NCBI GenBank assembly: GCA_032622095.1
Contig: CP136065.1
Location: forward strand, 97,469,343 to 97,533,342
Direction of reading: 5' to 3'
Source of the DNA: Siphonodentalium dalli
Lineage: Eukaryota > Mollusca > Scaphopoda > Gadilida > Siphonodentaliidae
DNA length: 64,000 bases
In this document: positions 1 to 11,049 of the stretch, in pieces
Numbering within the stretch: position 1 is the first letter of the stretch
Layout of the letters: each line of letters opens with the position of its first letter
Program-made: the position numbers and the translations under genes
Notes under the pieces: generated by a model
What the model was told of the DNA's origin: nothing
Database searches by the model: none
Seen by the model: the letters and a program-made list of their open reading frames with translations, nothing else

Positions 1-305
1 GTCATCTGAGCTTCCATTAGCCTCGATCAGACTGAGGTAATTCACAACATTACAATAAATGGCATCGCCAGTCTCCGGCTTAATGCATGCACAGATTACT
101 AATTATGTGCTCAAATGCCAGCCCATTAGAGGGAGCACGTGTGAATCAGAGAAGGAAGGAGCGTTCAAAATAAGAGATAATCTACTCAAAACGCATTTTA
201 TGGTAGTTCTTTGTTGCATATTTTATAAGTCGGTCCCCTGGTAGACTTGTAACCACCGCTGGATCGGGAAACGTGGGGATGCTTTCGGAGGACCAGTTCC
301 CTATG
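1..305. other. Unassigned sequence
   Basis: No gene, RNA or repeat could be assigned here. One 61-codon open frame (59-244, plus) has no recognisable domain and is no longer than expected by chance in this composition. Confidence 0.5.
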
Positions 306-564
306 TCCAAGTTTCCTTTTACGTAAAGCAGCTAGTGAACGGAAGGGACAATACTGGTATACATCGATTACTTTTCTATACAGCGGACTTTACGCGCAGA
401 TCCAGTGGCTAGATTTTTCGTCAATTTTTAATTGACTTATATCAAACCAATCAATAGCAAATGTTATGTATCGGAAAGAGTGATATGTTACGGTCATAAT
501 GAGTATTATAGTCTAATATTTTGTTAAATTACGCACATACTATGTAATTAGGAGTAACTCGCGC

Positions 565-882
565 TTAACCCTTTACCAAACAGAAGGGCCTGTGCCAATG
601 CATTCTCTTATATATGCGAGTCGACCATATATAAGAAAATGCATTGGCTTAACACATTAGGCCAATGCATTCTCTGATATATGCGAGGCGACCTATGGTC
701 GACTCGCATATATAAGAGAATGCATTGGCACAGGGCATAACTGTAACCATCACAATGTGGTCAATGAGCCGGTTCCAATGATATCCATATTTGTATGGTT
801 TTATTGAGACAGACCCAAGATAATTTAGGCTGTTGCAGCTTTATTTGGCCGTTTTTGGCCGGTTTGTTGGGTAAAGGGTTAA
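565..882. mobile_element. TTAA-flanked MITE with two hairpins (piggyBac-like ends)
   Basis: The ends are TTAACCCTTTACC and its complement GGTAAAGGGTTAA. A TTAA target duplication followed by a CCC tip is the signature of piggyBac-type DNA transposons. The interior has two consecutive palindromes, 591-653 and 660-731, each made from the half-unit TGCCAATGCATTCTCTTATA (then TATGCGAG) and its complement. They are joined by a short linker. There is no coding capacity. The same design recurs at 31536-31808 and 54487-54711. Confidence 0.75.
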
Positions 883-1116
883 TATGTGTGTGTTCATTAT
901 GCTCAGAGATTACCGGAACTGTTACGAAGTCGCGAAGTCAAATTAGTTCTATTCTTTTGACATTATGTAAACATTGTGATAAAATATATTGTTCACAATA
1001 AAGTATTACTTTCAGTTGGCAACTATTGTGGCGTTCAGAACAAATATAAAGTTTTCTATGGAATAAACCAGGTTACTTTCACAATTCTGATAGTTTACTA
1101 CCGTCAGTTGGTGATT

Positions 1117-1278
1117 ATATAGAGGAACTCAAACTCGTTGTGTTGGGATATAAGATTTTATGGAACGAGTTTGATAAATTTGACTCACAACGAGTCGTAG
1201 ACGATTTGTGAATCAAATTTATCAAACGAGTTTCATAAAATCTTATATCCCAACATAACGAGTTGAATATCTTGTATA
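1117..1278. mobile_element. Foldback MITE, copy 1
   Basis: This is a near-perfect long hairpin. The left arm runs from CTCAAACTCGTTGTGTTGGG through TTTGATAAATTTGA, and the right arm is its complement ending in CCCAACATAACGAGTT. The loop, about 20 bp, is CGAGTCGTAGACGATTTG. The outer sequence TATATAGAGGA is shared with the hairpin at 2885-3050, so the two are members of one family. Confidence 0.7.
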
Positions 1279-1325
1279 TCACATAAAAAACTAGAGCTTT
1301 GTGCCTTTTTAACAAATCAAAACCC

Positions 1326-1440
1326 TTAACCCTTTCAGTGCCAAGTCCGATATTTGTATCAACCCATATTTCCTTGATCATTTTTCAAATTTATTAATTA
1401 TAATAATGTGATACATTGATGTAAAGAGCTCTAAAATACA
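1326..1440 (+). mobile_element. Half of a TTAA element of the CAGTGCCA family
   Basis: It starts TTAACCCTTTCAGTGCCAAG and runs through the same sequence that forms the left arm of the perfect palindromes at 40157 and 41234 (CAACCCATATTTCCTTGATC, then TAATAATGTGATACATTGAT and GAGCTCT). The matching right arm is absent, so this is either a solo arm or the left end of a longer parent element whose other end I could not find. Confidence 0.6.
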
Positions 1441-2058
1441 CACATTTACAGCGTTGGATGAGACTCTTCACAGTAGTATACGACAGTATTACGCTCTCTG
1501 GCTGGCAACGGAAAATATAGCTCCCAAATTTGCCTCTTTGTTTTGTGTCTGTTTTCGTCAGTGCTACGGGGTTGAACACGAATTTAACATTAATGAAAAG
1601 CAATCATTTTACATTGTCTGGTGTTGGTGTCATGCACTGTCTTTCGAAGTAGCATTATTCCGTCTGAATCAATTGTAAAGACGCGCGGTCATTTTTGTTG
1701 ACGCGATGCCAAGTGATCCCGGGAAGCACGAACCTATTCATAAAAATGAAATATGGAATGGTTTTTTAATGATGTAATAGGGGTTTCGTGTGATATATAT
1801 ACATAAGGGCTGTACTTTACTTTATCATTATGACCGTAAGACATCACTCTTTCGGATAAATATAGCTTTTTCTATTGATTTGTATGAAAAGTCGATTAAA
1901 AATTCGGCCACTTAAAGTCCGTTATAGAAGAGGAAGGCAGTCGTATTTCGACATAAACCAGTATTATCCCTACGATTTCACTAGCTGATTTATGTCGAAA
2001 GAAACATGTACTACAGTTCACTATGTATAGGATAATGGCTGAAAAATATGTATAGGAT

Positions 2059-2178
2059 CAAGCCAGATAATAGCTACAAACAGTACAGTATTTTAGAGAA
2101 TGGAGCGATATCGGCCTGCGGCCTAGATCGATCCATTCGCGGAAATAATGTACTGTTTGAAGCTATTATCCGACTTAA
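2059..2178. mobile_element. Hairpin element (120 bp)
   Basis: Arms GATAATAGCT-CAAACAGTACA and TGTACTGTTTG-AGCTATTATC pair across a GC-rich tip (ATCGGCCTGCGGCCTAGAT). No target duplication was resolved. It was probably a small MITE. Confidence 0.5.
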
Positions 2179-2884
2179 AATATTGCCAATTCCAAATCGT
2201 CACCTATGACCAGAATGTATTAACCTGAAATTGGGTAAAGAAACCTGAGCGGTGTTCCACGTGGTCGGCCATATCCACCCGCTCATTGGCTGCACGGATG
2301 GCGTGACATCTCAACTCATTGTTAACTTAATAGACGGGCAGTATCCCTGAGCTCATTCTGCCCTTACATTTCAGCAATTATATTAAATTATTTATGCGGC
2401 ATAGTTTGGATTTGGAGGAGAATGACTGATTGGTGCGCGCGGTATGCCTCATCTGAGATTTTGCGGTCGTTACTAAAGATCGAAGGACTAGATTTACATG
2501 TAAATTACTATATTAGTTTAGGTTTTGTTGTGATATGTGTTAAACATACCACCGCGGAACAGAATTAGATTCGCGAAATTTTACAGTTCAAAATTCAATG
2601 CCTATTCGTGAAACGACATGCCTGAAATTTGAAGTTAGTCACCCGACCCCCTCCCGAGTAACGAGACTCTATAAGAGTAACCCTTCCGTCATGTGTGTAA
2701 CTATAAATCAGAGCGATAGTATACTGAAAATCGTTGTCTACCCTATATACATGGTCAAATGAAATCGTTCTCTGAATGGATCGTTATTTGTAAAATAATG
2801 TACGATCACGACAATAAACATCCATTATCCTATAAACTGGACTCGGTGAACAAAGGAGTGACGTCATAGCCATGTTTTAAGTTG

Positions 2885-3050
2885 TTATATAGAGGATCTC
2901 ACATGAGTTTCTATTTTATACGGAATTTATCAACCGAGTTCACTAAATTCGATTTGAGCCGAGGTTTACCGAGGCTCAAATAGAATTTAGTGGACGAGGT
3001 TGATAAATTACGTATAAAATAGAACGAGTTTGAGATACCTTTTATCACAT
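2885..3050. mobile_element. Foldback MITE, copy 2
   Basis: This long hairpin has arms containing TTCTATTTTATACG, ATTTATCAACC and TCACTAAATTCTATTTGAGC, with CCGAGGTTTACCGAGG at the tip. It has the same outer TATATAGAGGA motif and the same GATAAATT arm motif as the element at 1117-1278, with diverged arms. Confidence 0.65.
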
Positions 3051-4570
3051 GATCAAATAAACGCAAAGTAACGCGAAGTATTCATCGAAAACAACAATCA
3101 TAAACTTCAGCGATCGCAAGTCATTTAAATAATGGCGTGACATCATCACATGCGCTAATATTACACGTGTGTCTTACCAATAATTATGAAGCTGGTTTTG
3201 TAGGTTAATTACGTGATAAACAATGATCTTCTATGATATTGGATATGGGTATTGTCGATGTGCAGAACATTTTGAGATTGTATTACTCTGTTCACTGGGG
3301 GAGGGGGACTGCTACTTGAGAAATTGCTGGCTTCCGATAAACAATACGGTGCGCTGTCGATACGATATGGTGCCCAGTCGCGAAACTACTGCACACTTCT
3401 GATGATTTTGTTTTTAATTTTAAGTGCATTTATTTTGACGACGGACAGATAGATATAGTTCGCCGAGAAGTTGGTATGAGTATTGAAGGTAATACTACAA
3501 TTATATAGAAACTATTTACTCAAGCAATGTGTTGAATATGAAAAGTAAAGTTGGAAAGTTGTCCCATTGGATTACAATGTATTATGGAAAATTTTACATC
3601 ATAATAAATGCAAAACATCGCATCCTATTGTGTGTGTATGGGTTGTTTTCAACAAAAAGCTTTCATTTTCTACATTTTTGGAAACGTTGTACGGCACTGG
3701 AGCAAAATATATTGTTAATCGGTGACTGATAAACTGCTTGTTTGGTTCAATAAGGATGAATCTAAAATGGAACTAAATAACGTTAGAAATCCGAGCTTGT
3801 ATTTCTGCATTCCGTATCATAGAATATTAGCTGAACCACTTAAAGCCAAATGGCGGTTTGCGCTCCAAAATACGCTAAATAATATTCGCTTTTGAATTTT
3901 CTCGGTATCTAAATAGGTCAGTAAATACTTGATCTACCATTCTACGATCATGTTATGTCCCAGAAAGACGCATTGAAGTAATAAAAAATACAACTTTTAA
4001 CACGATGTTTGGTCCCAAAACAAAAACAGCCATGTGCACAGCATGGAACAGAAAATAGTACTCCTGATATGGTAGAAATAAAGAGCATTTATTTCACTTC
4101 TGTGCGAAAACAAATTGAAAACAGTTGTACAATGGCTGCGATTGTGGCACGTATTTCCAGAGCATATGAAGCCGGTATATATATCAATATCTCGTGTATT
4201 TGTTAAACTATCTGATACCTTCTTCCAAATTACGTAGGCAAATCATTTCCGGATAAGGTGACCCTGTGTCATTGTACTTTTTACTTTGTTTAATAGCATG
4301 TCTTCTCTGTGTAGATGTATTTCGAACAGCAACGGCCCATCAAAATGGTCAGGGAATGGATTATCATGAGAGTGGGTGTAATCTTTGATTGTTTATTTTT
4401 TTTTCTGTATTGCCAATCTCAGCAATACCACTGAGATGTCGTACAATCATGATAATTCGTGCGGCGGTGACTCTTTGTGTGGGAATGAATGTGAATTTTG
4501 CGTGAGAATACATGTGGCTACTCACAAGACTCAAAGATTCTCACAGTCAGTTAAAAGGTGTACATCTGAA
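3051..4570. other. Unassigned sequence
   Basis: Only short open frames occur here (for example 66 codons at 3529-3729, 65 at 4009-4206 and 62 at 4385-4573), none with a recognisable domain, splice-supported extension or repeat match inside the window. Confidence 0.5.
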
Positions 4571-4602
4571 TGATCAGTTATTTATTTGGAGGGATATCAA
4601 GG

Positions 4603-4725
4603 AGGTAAAAGCAGACGACAGATAAAAGAAAGTGCACGAGCCATATTTATTGATAGATAATAAGTTCAACAAACGACCTGTGAACATTTCCTATGGGACG
4701 ATGCTTTAAAGTGATATGAAACACT
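4603..4725. mobile_element. Fragment of the TTAA / CTATACTAAAT MITE family
   Basis: The core words GCAGACGACAGA, GATAATAAGTTCAACAAACG and TGAACATTTCC occur in the same order as inside the complete copies at 34490-34739 and 43659-43910. Neither terminal TTAA end is preserved. Confidence 0.45.
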
Positions 4726-5600
4726 CCGGTAGGGTGATAAAATATAAATGGAGAATAATCTTGTTCAAAGCAAATATTAAATCCAAATTGACAACACACA
4801 CCGTCATTCTTATATATTTATTAAATGCAGTGACTCTCGATGGCGAAGTCGTTTTCATTAGTTTATCGCCGATAGATTCGTCCCGAATCGAGTAGTAAAT
4901 ATTTACATTTGAGCGTAGTTCAGACGACGTTTTCTACTAAGTGGTACGGTCGATTAGCTTCAGATTTTCGGCGATGTTAGTAGAATGGTACATGCCTCCA
5001 TTTTGGCATGGCGCCTTGATACAAACTTATCAGTTTCACGCACTCGAACAAGTACATAATATGTCTTTAATATAGACAGGTATAAACAGAAAACACCACG
5101 GCAGGCATCTTGAAATACGCGCAACGAAATTAGTTCCATGCTGCATCTTAATTAATAGCATGAGATTCTGCTTTATAAAGATGTAGAATTATGCCTGCAC
5201 ATTGCAGCAGGATGATGTTTTATCCCGGTGTACCCGACATACCGATGTCTTATAGGTCACATTATGAGACGTGTTAATGCGTTCACAGGCGATGAAAAAC
5301 CTAATGGTTTCTCCTCGCATCAAAAGCGCCACATTTCTATTTGAATAAATTAGAGCGTTTTAGCATATATATAAACATTGCACAAGCGTTTGACACTAGT
5401 CCGACCGTTGATCAATTGCCAATTGGCACATGCGTTTCGTATCACAATAAAACACATCATAAAACCAACAGGTGTGTATCGAGTAATAACAGACATATTT
5501 CAAGGGCTAACTTATAATACTGCTTATATGATAAGCTCTATAGGGGGGGATAAGATTTTGTTCACCTAATTTGACTAATTTTATCGGCAGTGATTAGCAA
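4726..5600. other. Unassigned sequence
   Basis: Nothing recognisable was seen. The 63-codon open frame at 5378-5569 has no domain. Confidence 0.5.
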
Positions 5601-5639
5601 TAAGAGCATCGCCAGCCGTGGCAAAATAAGCCCGTGGTA

Positions 5640-5905
5640 ATTCAACAAAGGACCATAAGGAGAAAACAATATACCGAATTTTATAACAATCATATAACAA
5701 AAATTAGAGCTAACGGAAACCAAAATAGTCGGCAAATTCTATGTCAACAAGGACCATAACTGCGGCAAAAATCGACCGAATCCAAATTTGAACTTGATCG
5801 GTATTTTGTGCTAGTTAACCCACATACCATATTTCATTCCATTCAGTTCAGACATAGTAAAGTTATCATCCGGAAACGAAAACAGCGAACGGACAGCCAC
5901 ACAGA
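5640..5905 (+). repeat. Probable retroelement 3' tail, truncated
   Basis: The text AAGGACCATAACTGCGGCAA, CATACCATATTTCATTCCAT and TTATCATCCGGAAACG followed by GGACAGCCACACAGACG has the style of 3' ends of dispersed invertebrate retroelements, where a degenerate coding end is followed by a GGACAGACAG-type tail. It stops shortly before the foldback element at 5959. Family assignment is not possible from one copy. Confidence 0.3.
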
Positions 5906-5958
5906 CGATCGAACATCGAGGCGGCTAGACGAACGAACAAGGAATGAATAGCCGTTGT

Positions 5959-8900
5959 AGTGGGGGGGGGGGGGGGGGGGGGGGTAATTACAGGAAAACA
6001 TAAAAATCGTTCACTTTGTGATAGAAGCGCCAAACTTTCAGAATTTGTTAAGTGGTTGGTGAGTATCACTAAACTGGCTGGTTCCAGATTTTGGAGGTCA
6101 CCTTGACCTTCAATTTGACCTTGATCTTTTTGAAAATCTCAGTTTTTGGGTTGGGTGGTTTATGCCATCCTTTTCTTACAAAATCGCATCTTCTCACAGT
6201 TTTCTCAATACAGTTATAGTTGGGATGTGACCACGGTTCATTTGGGCCAAAACATATCTAAATTTTCATAAGATGGCCGCCAATATGGCCGCCGGAAGTT
6301 GAAAATATGACATTTTTTCACAAATATCTCCTAGTTCAATTCATGCTGTTTGGAACTGGTTGAGTAATGCAACTTCATTTTGTGTTTTGTATATTAACTG
6401 ATCATTGGAGCAATTAAATATGCAATTATTGGGGTCCTAACCCCTTCCAATCCCTCAAAAATTCGATTTTACAGAACGCGGTACAAAATTTTACAAAAAA
6501 ATCACAATTGGGATTCTAGTCATATTTCAACTAGAAATGAAAAGAACATTGTAATGCAAGTGAGGCATATCATTACCTATGAATATTCCAACTCTCTGGA
6601 ACCAAAAATGGCCGCCAAAATAAGGAAAATTGTAAATATTGCACCAGGGTGTCATGCAATTGCTTACAAGTTGTGGTTGATGTACAAAATTGGCTAATCT
6701 GTATTCTATACATTGAATACTAACATGTCTGATACACCATGTGTCATTGTTACTATTGTCACCACTGACATCACCAGATATATTGGATTTTTCTCTCACA
6801 AACTTGACATAAATATCGGCAAAAAATCACTTTTCAGGGTTCGACCATTTTTTCAAATAAAATGCAACTACCTTTGGAATCAAATGTGTTTATTGTTTTG
6901 ACCTATCTTAAATGTGTCACACTATGGTGTTTATAGACTAAATTGCTCAAGATGGCTTCCAAAATGGCAACCAAATTTGTAAAAAGTAAATTTTTTACAC
7001 ATATCCAGAAAATTATTCTCTGCGTTATCCGAAAAGGTAGCAAATTGTGACTCACTTGGTTATTATACCTATTAGTTAATTAACTGACAACTATGTTCTA
7101 TTATGTTTATCCTAGATCCGTATGGGGCATGACAAATTCATTTTAAAGTTGCAGTATGGAATTTTGCGGATAACCTCTTTTGTGATTATGGACATATTAT
7201 TTAAAGGAAATGGGCAGAACTTTGAGACGGAACTGAGATGAACCATGAGATTTGGGTAGTCTGGCCCATTATGATAAAAATTTATCAACTGGATACAGGG
7301 TGGAAGCCAAGATGACAGCCAGGGAGTTACTCTATGGTCGTAGATAAGGATAATAGGTATACCGCGAGTTATTGTATGGTCATGGATGATGTGTGGGTAT
7401 ATCGGGAGTGCCCTGTTGGCAAAGGTGGGTTGTATATTTATATATGTTGTGGATGTGTTATCATTGATGGTGTATGGGGAGTAGATCCATGATCATGAGT
7501 ATGGCAAGTGTGGAACTTATGAGAGGTCGTATGTGCGGGTATTGGTATATCTGGAAGGGCTCACATTTGGTGAAGTGCATATGTATACCTGGATTGACTC
7601 TATGGTAATGGATATGGCGAATAGGTATACATGTATAGTGGCTGTATAGTCCATGGTGAGGTGAATAGGAATACAACGCGTGACCGTATGATCGTGAATG
7701 TAGTGAATATGTATACATAGAGTGACTATATGGCCATGTGTCGGGTGTATGTGTATACCTGGTGTCCATACATGGTGACTCGTGGTTGTATCGTCATTTG
7801 TGGTATGTACGGGTATAACCAAGTATGGCTGTATGATCAGGTGTACGTGTATAAAGTGGGTGACTATGTTGTCATTTGTGTTGTGTTTATGTACACATGG
7901 AGTGACTGAGGTAATGGGTGGGTTGTACATGTGTACCTTGGGTGGCACAATAACTCAAGGATATGTTAATCAATGAAGAGGTCATGTCAGAGAGTTCTCT
8001 ATCTTGATGGTGTTTATATACATGGGGGGGGGGGGCGTAAAACACGGAAAACGATGGCCCCCTATTACCACACAGTCATTACATATATACATAAACACCA
8101 CAGACATAACAATATAGTGACCCACTGTATACATGTACACCTGACCCATGACCACGGGTGACCTTACAGCCACGCGTCACGATACAGGCACACCGGGGAT
8201 ACTCATAAACATGACCGATAACCATATAGTCATTCCTTGTATACCCATTCAGCTCACCATTGGCCATAAGGTCATCCCCTGTATACATATTCTCCAAACA
8301 CGTGGTCAAATAGACAATCAATATATACATCAACAATGACCATAAAGTCACTCCGGGTATACATATGCACCTCACCAATGGCCATATAGCCACTCGCTTC
8401 ATACATATACCTTCACCAATGGTACCTGACCTATGGCCATATAGTCACACCGTGTGTACCTATTCAAAACATTCATACACGACCATGGTCAATTCTTGCA
8501 TACATATTCACCTCAACATTGACCATGACACTCCATGTATCCCTATTTATCACACCATAGCCGCATAGTCACTCAAGATATACTAATACACCCTAGCCAT
8601 GTCAGTATAGTCACTCCATGTATGCATATGCACTTTATCCATGGCCATATAGCCACTTGCTATATACACATATCCCTTGCCCATGACAATAACGCAATAC
8701 ATGTGTATACTGCCAGGCTGGTATAACCTACACATGACCATACCGCCACGAGTCACCAAACAGGAACACCAGGTATACTCATACGCCTGACACATGACCA
8801 TTTTAATAGTCACCTCCTGTATAGATGTCCATTATATTTATGACCATACCGTCACTACTTGTATACCTACATGTACTCATCTCACCATTGACCATACATT

Positions 8901-11049
8901 CACTACCTGTATACCTATATCGACAGACATAGTCATATAACCACTCGATATACATATACAGCCCACCCTATACCATAGATTCACTCCAAGCATACAAGTA
9001 AACCTCATTAATGGCCATCCAGATATACACACAGCCACTCAAACAATCCATACTTGCATATACACCTCACACATGACAATTCAGCAATTCACTGTATAAT
9101 CATACATGCCATCCATGATAATACAGCTAATCCCTATACACCCACCAATGATAATACATCCATGAGATATATAAATATGCATCCCACCCGTCACCACAAG
9201 GACACTCCCTATATACCCACACACTCGATAATGTCCACCCAGCTTACTCCAGGTAATCATATTCAATCATGACCGTACAGTCATTCGCTGTACACCTATA
9301 CCATTACCCGTAACCATAAAATCATACCCTATTTACCAACACACCCATCCATGATCATACAGACAACACATGTACATCCCACCCATGCCCTTACAGTCAC
9401 TCCGTATATACATAATCAACACATAGATGACCATGTAGCTATATCCATACACCACACCAATGCCCATACAGGACCACCTGGTGCACCCGTACTGGATATA
9501 CACAATCATACACTATACAGTCACTCCATGCATACCGATTCACCTCACACCTGGCCATGACATCTCCTTGTACACATAGATGCATCTTACAATGGACAAC
9601 CCACTCATAACCATATAATCACTAATTGTATACCTATTCACATAAGTCATGACATACAATAACTCACTGTATACCTATTCACCTCATGTATGATCATAGA
9701 GTAACTTCCTGGCTACGATCTTGGCATCCACACTGTATTCAGTTGTCATTTTCTTAGCATAATGGACCAGAATAGCCAAATATTATGGTCCATCTCAATT
9801 CTGTCTCAAAGTTCTGCTCATTTCCTTTCAATAACTATGGCCAAAATCACAAAAGAGGTGCTCGGCAAAATTACATACTTTAAAATGAATTTAGTTTGCC
9901 CCATACAGAAGTGGGACAACCAGAATAGAACATTTAGTTGTCAGTTAATTAACTAACACGTATAATAACCAAGTGAGTCAAGTTTTGCTACATTTTCGGA
10001 TAATGCAGAGAATGTTCGGGATATATGTAAAAAATTTACATTTTACAAATTTGGTTGCCATTTTGGAAGCCATCTTGAGCAATTTGGTTTATAAACACCG
10101 TAGTGAGACACATTTAAGATAGACCAAAACAATAAACACCTTTCAATCCAAAGATAGTTACATTTTACCTGAAAAAATGGTCCAAACCTGAAAAGTTAAT
10201 TTTGGCCAATATTTATGTCAAGTTTTTGAGAGAAAAGTCCAATATTTTTGACGATGTCAGTAGTGACAATAGTAACAATTAACCATGGTGCATCAGACAT
10301 GTTAGTATTCAATGTATAGAATGCAGAATTGCCAATTTTATACATCAACCACAACTTGCAAACGATTGCAGGAGACGCTGGTGTAATATTTACCATTTTC
10401 CTTATTTTGGCGGCCATATTGGCAGCCATTTTGAGCCAAAGTAAGAATTTTGGTTCCAGTGATTTGGAATATTCATAGATAATGATATGCCTCACTTACA
10501 TTACAAAGTTAATCCCAATTGTGATTTTTTGTGAAATTTTATACCGCATCCTGTAAAATCGAAGTTTTGAGGGATCGGAAGGGGCTAGGACCACAATAAT
10601 TGCCTATTTAATTGCTCCAATGATCGGTTAATATACAAAACACAAAATAAAGTTGCATTACTCAACCAGTTCCAAACACCATGAATTGAACTAGAAGATA
10701 TTTGTGAGAAAATGTCATATTTTCAACTTCCGGCGGCCATATTGGCGGCCATCTTATGAAAATTTAGATATGTTTTGGCCCAAAATGAACCGTGGTCACC
10801 TCCCAACTATAATTGTATTGAGAAAACTGTGAGAAGATGCGATTTTCACAAGAAAAGGATGCATAAACCACCCAACCCAAAAACTGAGATTTTCAAAAAG
10901 ATCAAGGTCAAATTGAAGGTCAAGATGACCTCCAAAATCTGGAACCAGCCAGTTTAGTGATACTCACCAACCACTTAACAAACTCTGAAAGTTTGGCGCT
11001 TCTATCATAAAGTGAACGAGTTTGCAACTACCGCCCCCCCCCCCCCACT
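5959..11049. mobile_element. Foldback element 1 (5.1 kb), G-tract tips and minisatellite core
   Basis: Arms 5959-7320 and 9715-11049 are inverted copies. Both begin AGTGGGGG with a long G-tract, then share TGATAGAAGCGCCAAACTTT, ACTGGCTGGTTCCAGATTTT, GGTCACCTTGACCTTCAATT, AAGATGGCCGCCAATATGGC and more, down to ATAGGTATAC inside the core. Between the arms lie degenerate units of about 40-55 bp that reverse direction near 8020-8040, so the whole element is one giant imperfect palindrome, with more core units on the right. No coding region is supported. Long arms plus internal tandem repeats are known from foldback transposons (Drosophila FB, sea urchin TU). No target duplication was resolved. 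Confidence 0.8.
7321..9714. repeat. Degenerate minisatellite core, inverted around 8020-8040
   Basis: On the right side the unit reads roughly CCATATAGTCACTCC, TGTATACATAT, TCACCTCACCCATGA, repeated about every 40-55 bp from 8040 to 9715. From 7321 to about 7975 the reverse complement appears (GGTCATGG, GTATACCTGG, GTGACTATATGG). A run of 12 G at 8024-8035 sits at the switch. Histidine- and threonine-rich open frames here simply translate the repeat (CAY ACN CAT) and are not genes. Confidence 0.75.

Larger units (their letters stand above)
310..2010. mobile_element. TIR element of about 1.7 kb with roughly 190-bp inverted ends
   Basis: The stretch 310-505 reappears in reverse complement at 1826-2010. 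Shared landmarks are CAGCTAGTGAA, GGACAATACTGG/GGATAATACTGG, GCGGACTTTA/ACGGACTTTA, CAATCAATAG/CAAATCAATAG, GAAAGAGTGAT and TTACGGTCATAATGA, in the same order. The arms are diverged, so this is an old copy. The interior holds a TTAA element (565-882), a foldback MITE (1117-1278) and a half-copy of another TTAA family (from 1326), so later insertions used it as a target. No transposase was seen, so it is non-autonomous or decayed. No target-site duplication could be fixed. Confidence 0.6.

Noticed and set aside
5959-5985. Target-site duplication for foldback element 1 (TTGT near both tips)
   Set aside because: The four-base match needs the right tip to be shifted by one base relative to the left, and longer flanks do not match.
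7461-9560. His/Thr/Tyr-rich frames as repetitive secreted proteins
   Set aside because: Both strands show such frames, they change phase with the degenerate minisatellite, and none has a signal peptide.
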